Below are positions 1 to 5,470 of a DNA stretch of 5,633 bases, piece by piece. Numbering within the stretch: position 1 is the first letter of the stretch; each line of letters opens with the position of its first letter. Below the pieces are notes generated by a model. The model did no database searches. It saw nothing but the letters and a program-made list of their open reading frames with translations, and had not been told where the DNA came from. The translations under genes were made by a program, and so were the position numbers. The DNA lies in NCBI GenBank assembly GCA_003650255.1, contig QMOP01000097.1:1-5633 (forward strand), in the 5' to 3' direction. The DNA is from Caldisericota bacterium (lineage in GTDB: Bacteria > CG03 > B21-G15).

Positions 1-121
1 CGTAATAATTTGTCCCTGCTATTTTTGTTCCAATTTTTGGAAAGAATGAGAAATATGTAAATACGTGGTAAAGAATAAATAAGAAAAAACCTAAAATTGA
101 TAGTTTCTTTTTTAGTGTCAT
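1..121 (-). CDS. N-terminal part of an unrecognised membrane-anchored protein, cut by the window edge
   Basis: Read on the minus strand from ATG at 121-119, the frame stays open for 40 codons to the window edge. An in-frame TAA lies at 133-131, four codons upstream, so 121 is the earliest ATG/GTG/TTG start, and no other such codon occurs within the 40 codons. The predicted N-terminus has a short basic stretch (MTLKKK), then a hydrophobic aromatic-rich segment at about residues 7-27 (LSILGFFLFILYHVFTYFSF), then a more polar stretch (PKIGTKIAGTNYY). This is the pattern of a signal anchor or first transmembrane helix with the N-terminus inside. No Shine-Dalgarno site precedes the ATG, but a well-formed promoter ends six bases upstream, so the mRNA may be leaderless. 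The family cannot be recognised from 40 residues. The open frame could be chance in AT-rich DNA, but the promoter and membrane-anchor pattern together favour a real divergent gene. Confidence 0.5.
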   Translation of the reverse strand, partial: MTLKKKLSILGFFLFILYHVFTYFSFFPKIGTKIAGTNYY

Positions 122-127
122 CTTGAA

Positions 128-156
128 ATTTTATTTTAATTTTTATTCCTTGTCAA
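128..156 (-). promoter_or_regulatory. Predicted sigma-70-type promoter for the leftward gene
   Basis: On the minus strand, TTGACA (156-151) is a perfect -35 consensus. It is followed by a 17-nt spacer (150-134) and TAAAAT (133-128), one mismatch from the -10 consensus TATAAT. Six bases separate the -10 box from the ATG at 121, which puts the expected transcription start on the A of the start codon. That predicts a leaderless transcript and fits the absence of a Shine-Dalgarno site. Chance -10 matches are common in AT-rich DNA, but the exact -35, optimal spacer and exact fit to the start codon make this better than random. Confidence 0.5.
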
Positions 157-177
157 ATGAAAATGATTTTGTAAAAT
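150..177 (+). promoter_or_regulatory. Predicted sigma-70-type promoter for the dapB operon
   Basis: TTGTCA (150-155, one mismatch from TTGACA) is followed by a 16-nt spacer and TAAAAT (172-177, one mismatch from TATAAT). The expected transcription start is near 184, just upstream of the dapB Shine-Dalgarno site (187-194) and 14 nt before the ATG at 198. This is the only clear promoter seen ahead of the rightward gene series. Its -35 box lies on the same seven bases (TTGTCAA, 150-156) as the -35 box of the opposing promoter. A promoter here also argues against any dapB start upstream of 198. Confidence 0.45.
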
Positions 178-186
178 TTAAGAAAA

Positions 187-194
187 AAGGAGGA
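187..194 (+). promoter_or_regulatory. Ribosome binding site that sets the dapB start
   Basis: AAGGAGGA is a near-perfect Shine-Dalgarno site, with the GGAGG core (189-193) ending four bases before the ATG at 198. The frame is open upstream to a TTG at 123, but that codon has no Shine-Dalgarno site and would add 25 residues unlike anything in DapB proteins. This site therefore fixes the start at 198. Confidence 0.85.
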
Positions 195-197
195 GAT

Positions 198-956
198 ATG
201 TTAGGAATTGTCATAAGTGGATCAAGGGGAAGAATGGGGAAAAGGATTTTTGAAGCAAGTAAAAATTTTGAGGAAGTGGCTGTTAAAGGACTTCTTGAAA
301 GAAAAGGACATCCTGAAATTGGAATTGAGATTGAGGGAATGAAAGTTACTGATAATCCTGAAATAATAAAGGAAGGAGATGTTTTAATTGAGTTTACGAA
401 TCCCGAGGCAACAGTTGAACATATTGAATATGTTTTAAAATATAAGAAAAAAGTTGTTATAGGAACAACAGCACTTAATCAAGAGCAGGTAAAAAAAATA
501 GAGGAAGCATCAAAGGAAATACCAATAGTGTTTTCTCCAAATATGAGTGTTGGAGTAAATTTTTTATTTGAAATTGTAAAAATTGCATCAAATGTTCTTA
601 AGGATTATGATAAGGAGATAATTGAGATTCATCACAATAAAAAGAAGGATGCTCCTTCAGGGACAGCAATGAAAATAGCAGAAATAATAAAAAATGAGTG
701 TGGAGGAAATCTTGTTTTTGGAAGAAAAGGTTTGGTAGGAGAAAGAAAAAAAGAAGAAATAGGAGTACTTGCTGTAAGATCAGGAGATGTTGTTGGAGAA
801 CATATAGTTTTGTTTGCAGGAAATAATGAAAGAATTGAAATAATTCATAGAGCACATTCAAGGGATGCTTTTGCAAGCGGAGCAATAAGATCAGCAATAT
901 GGTTAAAAGATAAAAAAAGCGGTCTTTACTCAATGAAGGATGTTCTTGGATTATGA
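198..956 (+). CDS. dapB: 4-hydroxy-tetrahydrodipicolinate reductase (DapB)
   Basis: Cytoplasmic enzyme that reduces the DapA product to tetrahydrodipicolinate with NAD(P)H, the second committed step to diaminopimelate and lysine. The product is 252 residues, slightly shorter than the roughly 270 of E. coli DapB. The N-terminal Rossmann domain opens with the nucleotide loop SGSRGRMGKRI (residues 7-17). Glu34-Arg35 match the E. coli pair that contacts the cofactor ribose and 2'-phosphate, so dual NADH/NADPH use is plausible. The VIGTTAL loop (87-93) follows. The substrate signature is IEIHHNKKKDAPSGTA (142-157): His145 and Lys149 correspond to E. coli catalytic His159 and Lys163, and DAPSGT binds substrate. 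SGDVVGEH (195-202) and the C-terminal RSAIWL return to the Rossmann fold. The start at 198 is set by a strong Shine-Dalgarno site. It is the first gene of the rightward series, and its stop overlaps the next start by four bases (ATGA). dapA is not in the window. Confidence 0.97.
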   Translation: MLGIVISGSRGRMGKRIFEASKNFEEVAVKGLLERKGHPEIGIEIEGMKVTDNPEIIKEGDVLIEFTNPEATVEHIEYVLKYKKKVVIGTTALNQEQVKKIEEASKEIPIVFSPNMSVGVNFLFEIVKIASNVLKDYDKEIIEIHHNKKKDAPSGTAMKIAEIIKNECGGNLVFGRKGLVGERKKEEIGVLAVRSGDVVGEHIVLFAGNNERIEIIHRAHSRDAFASGAIRSAIWLKDKKSGLYSMKDVLGL

Positions 957-1717
957 AGATAGGAAGATTTGAGAATTCACTTGAAGTTTTTTATGGAATA
1001 ATTGAAAATAAAAAGGTTTTAAAAGTTGATTCTCCTTTTTCTGATGATTTTAAAGTTATTGGAGAATATAATTTAGAGGATTTAAAAATTCTTCCTCCTA
1101 CTGAACCATCAAAAATTATTTGTATTGGACTTAATTATACTGACCATGCAAAGGAGTTAGGAATGGATATTCCAGATGAGCCAATAATATTTTTAAAGCC
1201 ACCAACATCAATTATTGGAGATGGGGATAATATTATTTATCCAGAGATGTCAAAACTTTTGCATTATGAAGCAGAACTTGCAGTTGTTATAGGAAAGAAA
1301 TGTAAAAATGTTAAAATAGAAGATTCATTCAATTATATACTTGGATTTACCTGTTTTAACGATGTGACTGCAAGAGACCTCCAGAGAAAAGATGTTCAGT
1401 GGACAAGGGCAAAATCCTTTGATACATTTGCTCCTGTTGGACCTTGGATTGTTAAAAAGGATAATATTGAAGTTAGTAATTTAAATATAAGGATGTATAA
1501 AAATGGGAAAATTGTTCAAGATTCAAACACAAAAAATTTTATATTTAAAGTTGATGAAGTTGTATCATTTATCTCAAAAATAATGACTCTTTTACCAGGG
1601 GATATAATTGCAACAGGAACACCTCCTGGAGTGGGAGAAATGAATGTTGGCGATGAAGTTGTTGTTGAAATAGAATGGATAGGGAGATTGAGGAATAAGG
1701 TTGTGAAGGAGGGGTGA
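953..1717 (+). CDS. FAH-family hydrolase/isomerase (FAHD1/FAHD2/YcgM-like), exact substrate unknown
   Basis: Soluble enzyme of 254 residues from the fumarylacetoacetate hydrolase C-terminal-domain family. The core motifs are all present: IICIGLNYTDHAKE (55-68) with the His65/Glu68 pair that acts as catalytic dyad in FAHD1-type enzymes; the metal ligands Glu106 and Glu108 in HYEAELAVVIG; Asp137 in CFNDVTARD, the third Mg/Mn ligand; Lys154 in TRAKSFDTFAPVGPW; and the C-terminal TGTPPGVG loop (221-228). The first 50 residues look like the small N-terminal domain seen in many bacterial members. Known activities in the family include acylpyruvate hydrolysis, oxaloacetate decarboxylation, enol-oxaloacetate tautomerisation and hydroxyheptadienedioate isomerisation. 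Sequence alone does not separate them. Its start overlaps the dapB stop by four bases, and AAGGA at 936-940 may serve as a distant ribosome site, so it is probably coupled to dapB. No aromatic-degradation genes are nearby, so a central-metabolism or metabolite-repair role is more likely (inference). Confidence 0.9.
   Translation: MKIGRFENSLEVFYGIIENKKVLKVDSPFSDDFKVIGEYNLEDLKILPPTEPSKIICIGLNYTDHAKELGMDIPDEPIIFLKPPTSIIGDGDNIIYPEMSKLLHYEAELAVVIGKKCKNVKIEDSFNYILGFTCFNDVTARDLQRKDVQWTRAKSFDTFAPVGPWIVKKDNIEVSNLNIRMYKNGKIVQDSNTKNFIFKVDEVVSFISKIMTLLPGDIIATGTPPGVGEMNVGDEVVVEIEWIGRLRNKVVKEG
1706..1712 (+). promoter_or_regulatory. Ribosome binding site that sets the start of the small membrane protein
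   Basis: AAGGAGG lies inside the last codons of the FAH gene, with its core ending four bases before ATG 1717, the same spacing as at dapB. An in-frame GTG at 1714 would be only one base away, too close to be used, so the ATG at 1717 is the likely start. The stop of the FAH gene and this ATG share one base (TGATG), a typical reinitiation junction. Confidence 0.75.
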
Positions 1718-2091
1718 TGAAAATATTGAAAGAAATATGGAAGATAGTTGTTGATATTTTTGAAGAGGAGGAAGAGGTTGAGTATGACCCTGTTCATATA
1801 GGTGGAATGATAATACTTACGATATTTTTTATGGCAATAATTTACTGGGACCTTTGGGCTTTAATAGTTTATAAAGGAGGAATTTTTAAAAAAATAATTC
1901 CATTTTTCTCAATTATTTTTACTTCAAAAACACTTAAAGATTACGGATACAGTTTCTTCTGGGATGCTGGAGTTTTTGATGGATGGCTTACAAACTTGAT
2001 TGCTTTAATTTTTCTTCTCTTTTTCATTTTTATAATCATAAAAATTTTTAAAAAGACAGAGGGGAGGTTAATACCTGATGAAAAGGAATGA
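1717..2091 (+). CDS. Small integral membrane protein of unknown function
   Basis: Not recognised. The product has 124 residues from the ATG at 1717. An amphipathic, lysine-containing N-terminus leads to an acidic run of five glutamates (16-20). A hydrophobic helix follows at about 28-52 (GGMIILTIFFMAIIYWDLWA within it). Next come a lysine-bearing region with a short hydrophobic stretch (60-69), a polar aromatic segment KDYGYSFFWDAGVFDGW (74-90), and a second strong helix at about 91-111. The tail is basic then acidic (KKTEGRLIPDEKE). KIFKK right after the last helix suggests a cytoplasmic C-terminus. Topology of the middle is unclear, with two or three membrane segments possible. The aromatic/Asp/Gly segment looks like a conserved functional loop rather than spacer. 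The gene sits between the FAH gene (one-base overlap) and dapL (14-base overlap), so it is expressed with lysine-pathway genes. No signal-peptide cleavage site or enzyme motif is visible. It is real by start signal and composition, but no function can be assigned. Confidence 0.8.
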   Translation: MKILKEIWKIVVDIFEEEEEVEYDPVHIGGMIILTIFFMAIIYWDLWALIVYKGGIFKKIIPFFSIIFTSKTLKDYGYSFFWDAGVFDGWLTNLIALIFLLFFIFIIIKIFKKTEGRLIPDEKE

Positions 2092-3247
2092 TATTTTTTC
2101 ATTGAGATTAAAAAGACTTCCTCCTTATCTTTTTGCCGAGATTGACAGGATTAAGAATGAACTAATTGAAAAAGGAGAAAGAGTAATCTCTCTTGGAGTT
2201 GGAGATCCTGATATTCCAACACCAAAAAGAATTGTAAATTTTATGAAAAAGGCAGTTACAAAAAAGGAGTATCATCAGTATCCATTTGGAAAAGGATTGA
2301 AGATTTTTAGAGAGGCAATAACTAAATGGTATAAAAAAAGATTTGGAGTTGAACTTAACTGTGAAAAAGAGGTTCAGGTTCTCATCGGTTCAAAAGAGGG
2401 AATAGGACATCTACCTCTTGGAATAGTAAATAAAGGAGATATAGTTTTAATTCCAGAACCATCCTATCCTGTTTATTTTGGAGGAACAATCCTTGCTGAT
2501 GGAAAACCATATTTTCTTCCACTTTTAGAAAAAAATAATTTTTTACCGGAGATAGAAAGTGTTCCTGAAAGAATCTTAAAAAGAGTTAAACTTCTTTTCC
2601 TTAACTATCCAAACAATCCAACAACTCAAGTTGCAAGTTTGGATTTCTATAAAAAGGTTGTAAGATTTGCAAAGAGGTATGGATTTTTTATTGCTTCAGA
2701 CCTTGCATACTCTGAAATTTATTTCAATGAAAAACCAGTAAGTATTCTTCAGGTAAAAGGATCGAAGGATGTTGCAATAGAGTTTCATTCACTTTCAAAG
2801 ACATTCAATATGACCGGTTGGAGAATTGGTTGGGCATGTGGAAATGAGAAATTAATTGCTGCTTTAAAAGAGGTAAAGGATAATTATGACTCAGGAGTTT
2901 TCATGGCTATACAGGAAGTAGGAGCATTTGCTCTTCTTGAATGTGGAAAAGAAGTAAAAGCAAATAGGGAAATATGGAAAAAAAGGAGGGATTTTTTTTG
3001 TAAAAAACTTAAAAAACTTGGATTTGAATTCTTTTATCCTGAGGCAACATTTTATGTTTGGATTAAAACACCAAATAATTTACCTTCAAAAGAGGTTGCA
3101 AAAAGGATTTTACTTTCAGCAAAGGTAATTGTAACTCCTGGAATTGGTTTTGGGAAAAGTGGCGAAGGTTATATAAGGGTTGCATTAACTCAAGACATAG
3201 AGGTTCTGGATGAAGCACTTGAAAAAATTTCAAGGGTGAGATGGTAA
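2078..3247 (+). CDS. dapL: LL-diaminopimelate aminotransferase (DapL-type, class I/II PLP enzyme)
   Basis: Cytoplasmic PLP enzyme that converts tetrahydrodipicolinate plus glutamate directly to LL-diaminopimelate, replacing the succinylase/acetylase steps. The length of 389 residues is typical. DapL hallmarks are RLPPYLFAEIDRIK (13-26), ISLGVGDPDIPTP (37-49), YHQYPFGKG (65-73), IGSKEGIGH (103-111) and EPSYPVYFGG (127-136). Fold-type I cofactor residues are Asn180 in NYPNNPT, Asp208 and Tyr211 in ASDLAYSE, and the Schiff-base lysine Lys241 in EFHSLSKTFNMTGWR, with Arg249 at the phosphate site. Arg367 in GYIRVAL should bind the substrate carboxylate. The usual NPTG reads NPTT here, a position that varies in the family. 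The start at 2078 has GGAGG (2063-2067) ten bases upstream and overlaps the preceding gene by 14 bases. Co-transcription with dapB supports the substrate call. A related aspartate or other aminotransferase is the less likely alternative. Confidence 0.88.
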   Translation: MKRNDIFSLRLKRLPPYLFAEIDRIKNELIEKGERVISLGVGDPDIPTPKRIVNFMKKAVTKKEYHQYPFGKGLKIFREAITKWYKKRFGVELNCEKEVQVLIGSKEGIGHLPLGIVNKGDIVLIPEPSYPVYFGGTILADGKPYFLPLLEKNNFLPEIESVPERILKRVKLLFLNYPNNPTTQVASLDFYKKVVRFAKRYGFFIASDLAYSEIYFNEKPVSILQVKGSKDVAIEFHSLSKTFNMTGWRIGWACGNEKLIAALKEVKDNYDSGVFMAIQEVGAFALLECGKEVKANREIWKKRRDFFCKKLKKLGFEFFYPEATFYVWIKTPNNLPSKEVAKRILLSAKVIVTPGIGFGKSGEGYIRVALTQDIEVLDEALEKISRVRW

Positions 3248-3723
3248 AGGTCATCCTTTCACTTGGAAGCAATATCGGAGATAGAGAAAAATTTTTAAAG
3301 AGTGCAGTAGAAAAGATTTCTAAATTTTCAAAAGTTGTAAGAGAATCGTCAATTTATGAGACAGAACCAATGTATTATAAAGATCAGAATACTTTTCTTA
3401 ATAAAGTTATTGAGATTGAAACAGATATTTCTCCAGATGAGCTTCTTTCTAAAATTAAAAAAATTGAAATTGAGATTGGAAGAAAGAAAAGAGAAAGATA
3501 TGGTCCAAGGGAAATTGATATAGATATAATTTATTATGGAGATAAAATTGTAAAGGAGGAAAATCTTGAAATTCCTCATCCAAAACTTTATGAAAGGAAG
3601 TTTGTCCTTCTTCCGCTTTTAGAAATAGAACCTGAGTTTGAGGATCCTGTTACTGGATTAAAAGTAAAGGAGATTTTTAAAGATGTTAAAAATAGAAAGG
3701 AGAGGGTTGTAAAATGCAGTTAA
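3241..3723 (+). CDS. folK: 2-amino-4-hydroxy-6-hydroxymethyldihydropteridine pyrophosphokinase (HPPK)
   Basis: Cytoplasmic folate-pathway enzyme that transfers pyrophosphate from ATP to 6-hydroxymethyl-dihydropterin, giving the substrate for dihydropteroate synthase. The 160-residue length matches the E. coli enzyme (159). Motifs in order: LSLGSNIGDR (6-15) at the N-terminus; SSIYETEPMYYKDQNTFLN (36-54), the pterin-side signature; GPREIDIDIIYYG (88-100), whose Asp93 and Asp95 correspond to the two Mg-binding aspartates Asp95/Asp97 of E. coli; and IPHPKLYERKFVLLPLLEI (111-129), with His113 and Arg119 at ATP-contact positions. It stands alone rather than fused to FolB or FolP, and neither of those is in the window. 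The start at 3241 lies inside the dapL end (seven-base overlap) with a weak AAGG (3232-3235) before it, so translation probably depends on coupling to dapL. Confidence 0.96.
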   Translation: MVKVILSLGSNIGDREKFLKSAVEKISKFSKVVRESSIYETEPMYYKDQNTFLNKVIEIETDISPDELLSKIKKIEIEIGRKKRERYGPREIDIDIIYYGDKIVKEENLEIPHPKLYERKFVLLPLLEIEPEFEDPVTGLKVKEIFKDVKNRKERVVKCS

Positions 3724-4580
3724 TAAGAAGTGTAAAGAAGATGCAAAATCTCTCATTAAAACTTAAAAGAAAGGGGAAAAAGATTGGGTTTGTTCCTACA
3801 ATGGGTTTTCTTCATGAAGGGCATCTTTCACTTGTTGAAAGGTGTAGAAAAGATTGTGATATTCTTGTTGTATCAATTTTTGTAAATCCAACCCAGTTTG
3901 GTCCAAGAGAGGATTATAAAAGTTATCCAAGAGATTTGAAAAGGGATATAAAACTCTGTAAAAAATATAATGTTGATATTATATTTTATCCTGATGTAAA
4001 GGATATGTATCCTGAAGGTTTTGAAACATATGTTGAACTTGAAAAATTACCAAATCACTTATGTGGTCTCTCAAGACCAGGACATTTCAGAGGCGTTGCA
4101 ACTGTTGTTACAAAACTCTTTAATATTGTTCAACCAGATGTGGCGTATTTCGGTGAGAAGGACTGGCAACAGTTAAAGATAATAGAAAAACTTGTAAGAG
4201 ACCTCAATTTTCCAATAAGGATAAAGAGTGGAAAGATTATCAGAGAAAGGGATGGGCTTGCTATGAGTTCAAGGAATAAGTATTTATCAGAAAAGGAAAG
4301 AAAGGAAGCAATTTGTTTATATAAATCACTTTTATTTGCAAAGGAACTTATAGAGAAGGGAGAAAGGGATGTTTCAAAAATAAAAAGAAAAATGAGGGAG
4401 TTAATTCTTAAAATTGCTCCTAAAGCAAAGGTTGATTACATTGAGATTGTTGATCCAGAAACACTTGAGAGTTTAAGTAGAATAAAAGAAAGAAATCTTG
4501 TTGCACTTGCAGTTAAGATTGGGGTTGCAAGGTTAATAGATAATATGTTGATAAAAGTTAAATTGACAAAGGAAATCTAA
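3714..4580 (+). CDS. panC: Pantothenate synthetase (pantoate--beta-alanine ligase)
   Basis: Cytoplasmic enzyme that joins pantoate and beta-alanine with ATP, through a pantoyl-adenylate, to make pantothenate for coenzyme A. The product has 288 residues, normal for the family. It belongs to the HIGH-signature nucleotidyltransferases: FVPTMGFLHEGHLSL (26-40) carries the HxGH motif as HEGH (34-37). FVNPTQFGP (56-64), CGLSRPGHFRGVATVV (117-132), FGEKDWQQ (146-153) and RERDGLAMSSRNKYLS (177-192) follow, the last holding the KMSKS-like loop as MSSRN. GEKDWQQ has Trp where most enzymes have Tyr or Ala, which is not at a catalytic position. The C-terminal domain (from about 190) ends with the expected DYIEIVDPETLE strand. 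Shine-Dalgarno-like AAGGAG (3697-3702) and AGAGGG (3701-3706) precede the ATG, and the gene overlaps folK by 10 bases. panB and panD are not in the window. Confidence 0.97.
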   Translation: MQLIRSVKKMQNLSLKLKRKGKKIGFVPTMGFLHEGHLSLVERCRKDCDILVVSIFVNPTQFGPREDYKSYPRDLKRDIKLCKKYNVDIIFYPDVKDMYPEGFETYVELEKLPNHLCGLSRPGHFRGVATVVTKLFNIVQPDVAYFGEKDWQQLKIIEKLVRDLNFPIRIKSGKIIRERDGLAMSSRNKYLSEKERKEAICLYKSLLFAKELIEKGERDVSKIKRKMRELILKIAPKAKVDYIEIVDPETLESLSRIKERNLVALAVKIGVARLIDNMLIKVKLTKEI

Positions 4581-4597
4581 TTTAGTAAAAGAGAAAC

Positions 4598-5470
4598 ATG
4601 GAGAGGAGAATTGTAAATGCATTAAATCAACTTTCAGGAAAATTAAGTTTTTCAAAAAATGAGAAGGAGATGCTTTATGAGATATTGAGTTTAAGTAAGG
4701 AGATTCTTGGAGTTGAAGGAGTTTCATTGCTTTTACTTGACAGAGAAAAAAAACTTCATTTCTATGCAGCAAAAGGAGAAAAGGAAAAGGAGATAGAGGG
4801 GCTTGGAATAAAAATTCCTCTTGGACAGGGAATTGCTGGATGGGTTGCTCAGATTGGTAAACCTGCTATAGTGAATGATACCATCTCTCATCCAAAATTT
4901 CTTCCTGATGTTGATGAAAAGATTAAATACAAAACAAGAAGTGTTCTGTGTGTTCCTCTTATAATTAAAAGTAAGGTAAGGGGTGTGATTGAAGCAGTAA
5001 ATAAGAAGGAGGATTTCACAGAGGAAGACCTTGAATTTCTTCAGGTTGTTTCCGGAATGATGTCAATAATTTTGGAGAATTACAGATTTTATCTTGAAGT
5101 TCAAAAGATGAAAAACTTTTTTAAATCTCTTCTTGACAACATGCCCGGAGGATTTATTGCTGTTGATGATGAGGAAAAGATTGTTGAGTTCAATCAGATG
5201 GCAGGAGTAATACTTGGAGTATCACCATCTTTAATTATCGGGAAAAATCTAAAAGATTTTCCTCCTTCTCTTTTTAATTTTGTTGAGATATTGAAGATAA
5301 CTTTAAACACAGGAAAAACCGAAAACAGAAAAGTTCTTACAGCAAAAAAACCAAATGGCGAACAGATTGTCATAGGTTATGGAACAATAGTAATAAAGGA
5401 AGGAGATGAAAAGATTATTGGTGCTGGAATAATATTTCAGGATTTGAGTAAGATAAAAGGACTTCCATAA
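4598..5470 (+). CDS. GAF-PAS sensor protein without a recognisable output domain
   Basis: Soluble protein of 290 residues with no membrane segment. A GAF domain spans about 22-160: SLLLLDREKKLHFYAAKG, the IPLGQGIAGWVAQIGKP turn (73-89), VNDTISHPKF (92-101), and SVLCVPLIIKSKVRGVIEAV (115-134). NKKEDFTEEDLEFL (135-148) resembles the NKxnFxxxDE motif of nucleotide-binding GAF domains, but Leu replaces the last Glu. A helix (about 155-180) leads to a PAS domain at 176-287: NMPGGFIAVDDEEKIVEFNQ then GIIFQDLSKIK near the end. In histidine kinases, this PAS ending normally runs straight into a HisKA helix. Here the protein stops three residues later (GLP). Nothing kinase-like, GGDEF-like or DNA-binding follows, and the next frame begins a different protein. 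It could act as a partner-binding sensor or regulator, but the ligand is unknown. The start at 4598 has only a weak AAGAGA-type site, 17 bases after panC, and its stop overlaps the next start (TAATG). Confidence 0.88.
   Translation: MERRIVNALNQLSGKLSFSKNEKEMLYEILSLSKEILGVEGVSLLLLDREKKLHFYAAKGEKEKEIEGLGIKIPLGQGIAGWVAQIGKPAIVNDTISHPKFLPDVDEKIKYKTRSVLCVPLIIKSKVRGVIEAVNKKEDFTEEDLEFLQVVSGMMSIILENYRFYLEVQKMKNFFKSLLDNMPGGFIAVDDEEKIVEFNQMAGVILGVSPSLIIGKNLKDFPPSLFNFVEILKITLNTGKTENRKVLTAKKPNGEQIVIGYGTIVIKEGDEKIIGAGIIFQDLSKIKGLP
5456..5461 (+). promoter_or_regulatory. Ribosome binding site for the last, partial gene
   Basis: AAAGGA lies in the final codons of the GAF-PAS gene, eight bases before the ATG at 5470. 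With the TAATG stop-start overlap it supports 5470 as a genuine start and suggests translation coupled to the sensor gene. Confidence 0.6.

Noticed and set aside
123..197. A 25-residue N-terminal extension of DapB from a TTG codon at 123.
   Set aside because: TTG 123 has no Shine-Dalgarno site, the extension is not DapB-like, the predicted promoter lies inside it, and ATG 198 has a near-perfect ribosome site directly before the Rossmann motif.
122..197. Lysine riboswitch or other structured leader ahead of dapB.
   Set aside because: The divergent gap is only 76 bp and the predicted leader about 14 nt, far too short for an L-box, and no paired stems were seen.
598..933. Antisense open frame inside dapB (also similar ones at 1516-1797, 3063-3272, 3349-3579 and 4533-4772).
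   Set aside because: Their Leu/Phe/Ser-rich, low-complexity products mirror the purine-rich coding strand of well-identified genes. No start signals or domain motifs were seen, so they are shadows.
1714..1716. GTG start for the small membrane protein, one codon before the ATG.
   Set aside because: It is only one base from the AAGGAGG core; the ATG at 1717 has the same four-base spacing as dapB.
4581..4597. Terminator or promoter between panC and the GAF-PAS gene.
   Set aside because: Seventeen bases with no inverted repeat, no T-run and no paired -35/-10 boxes.
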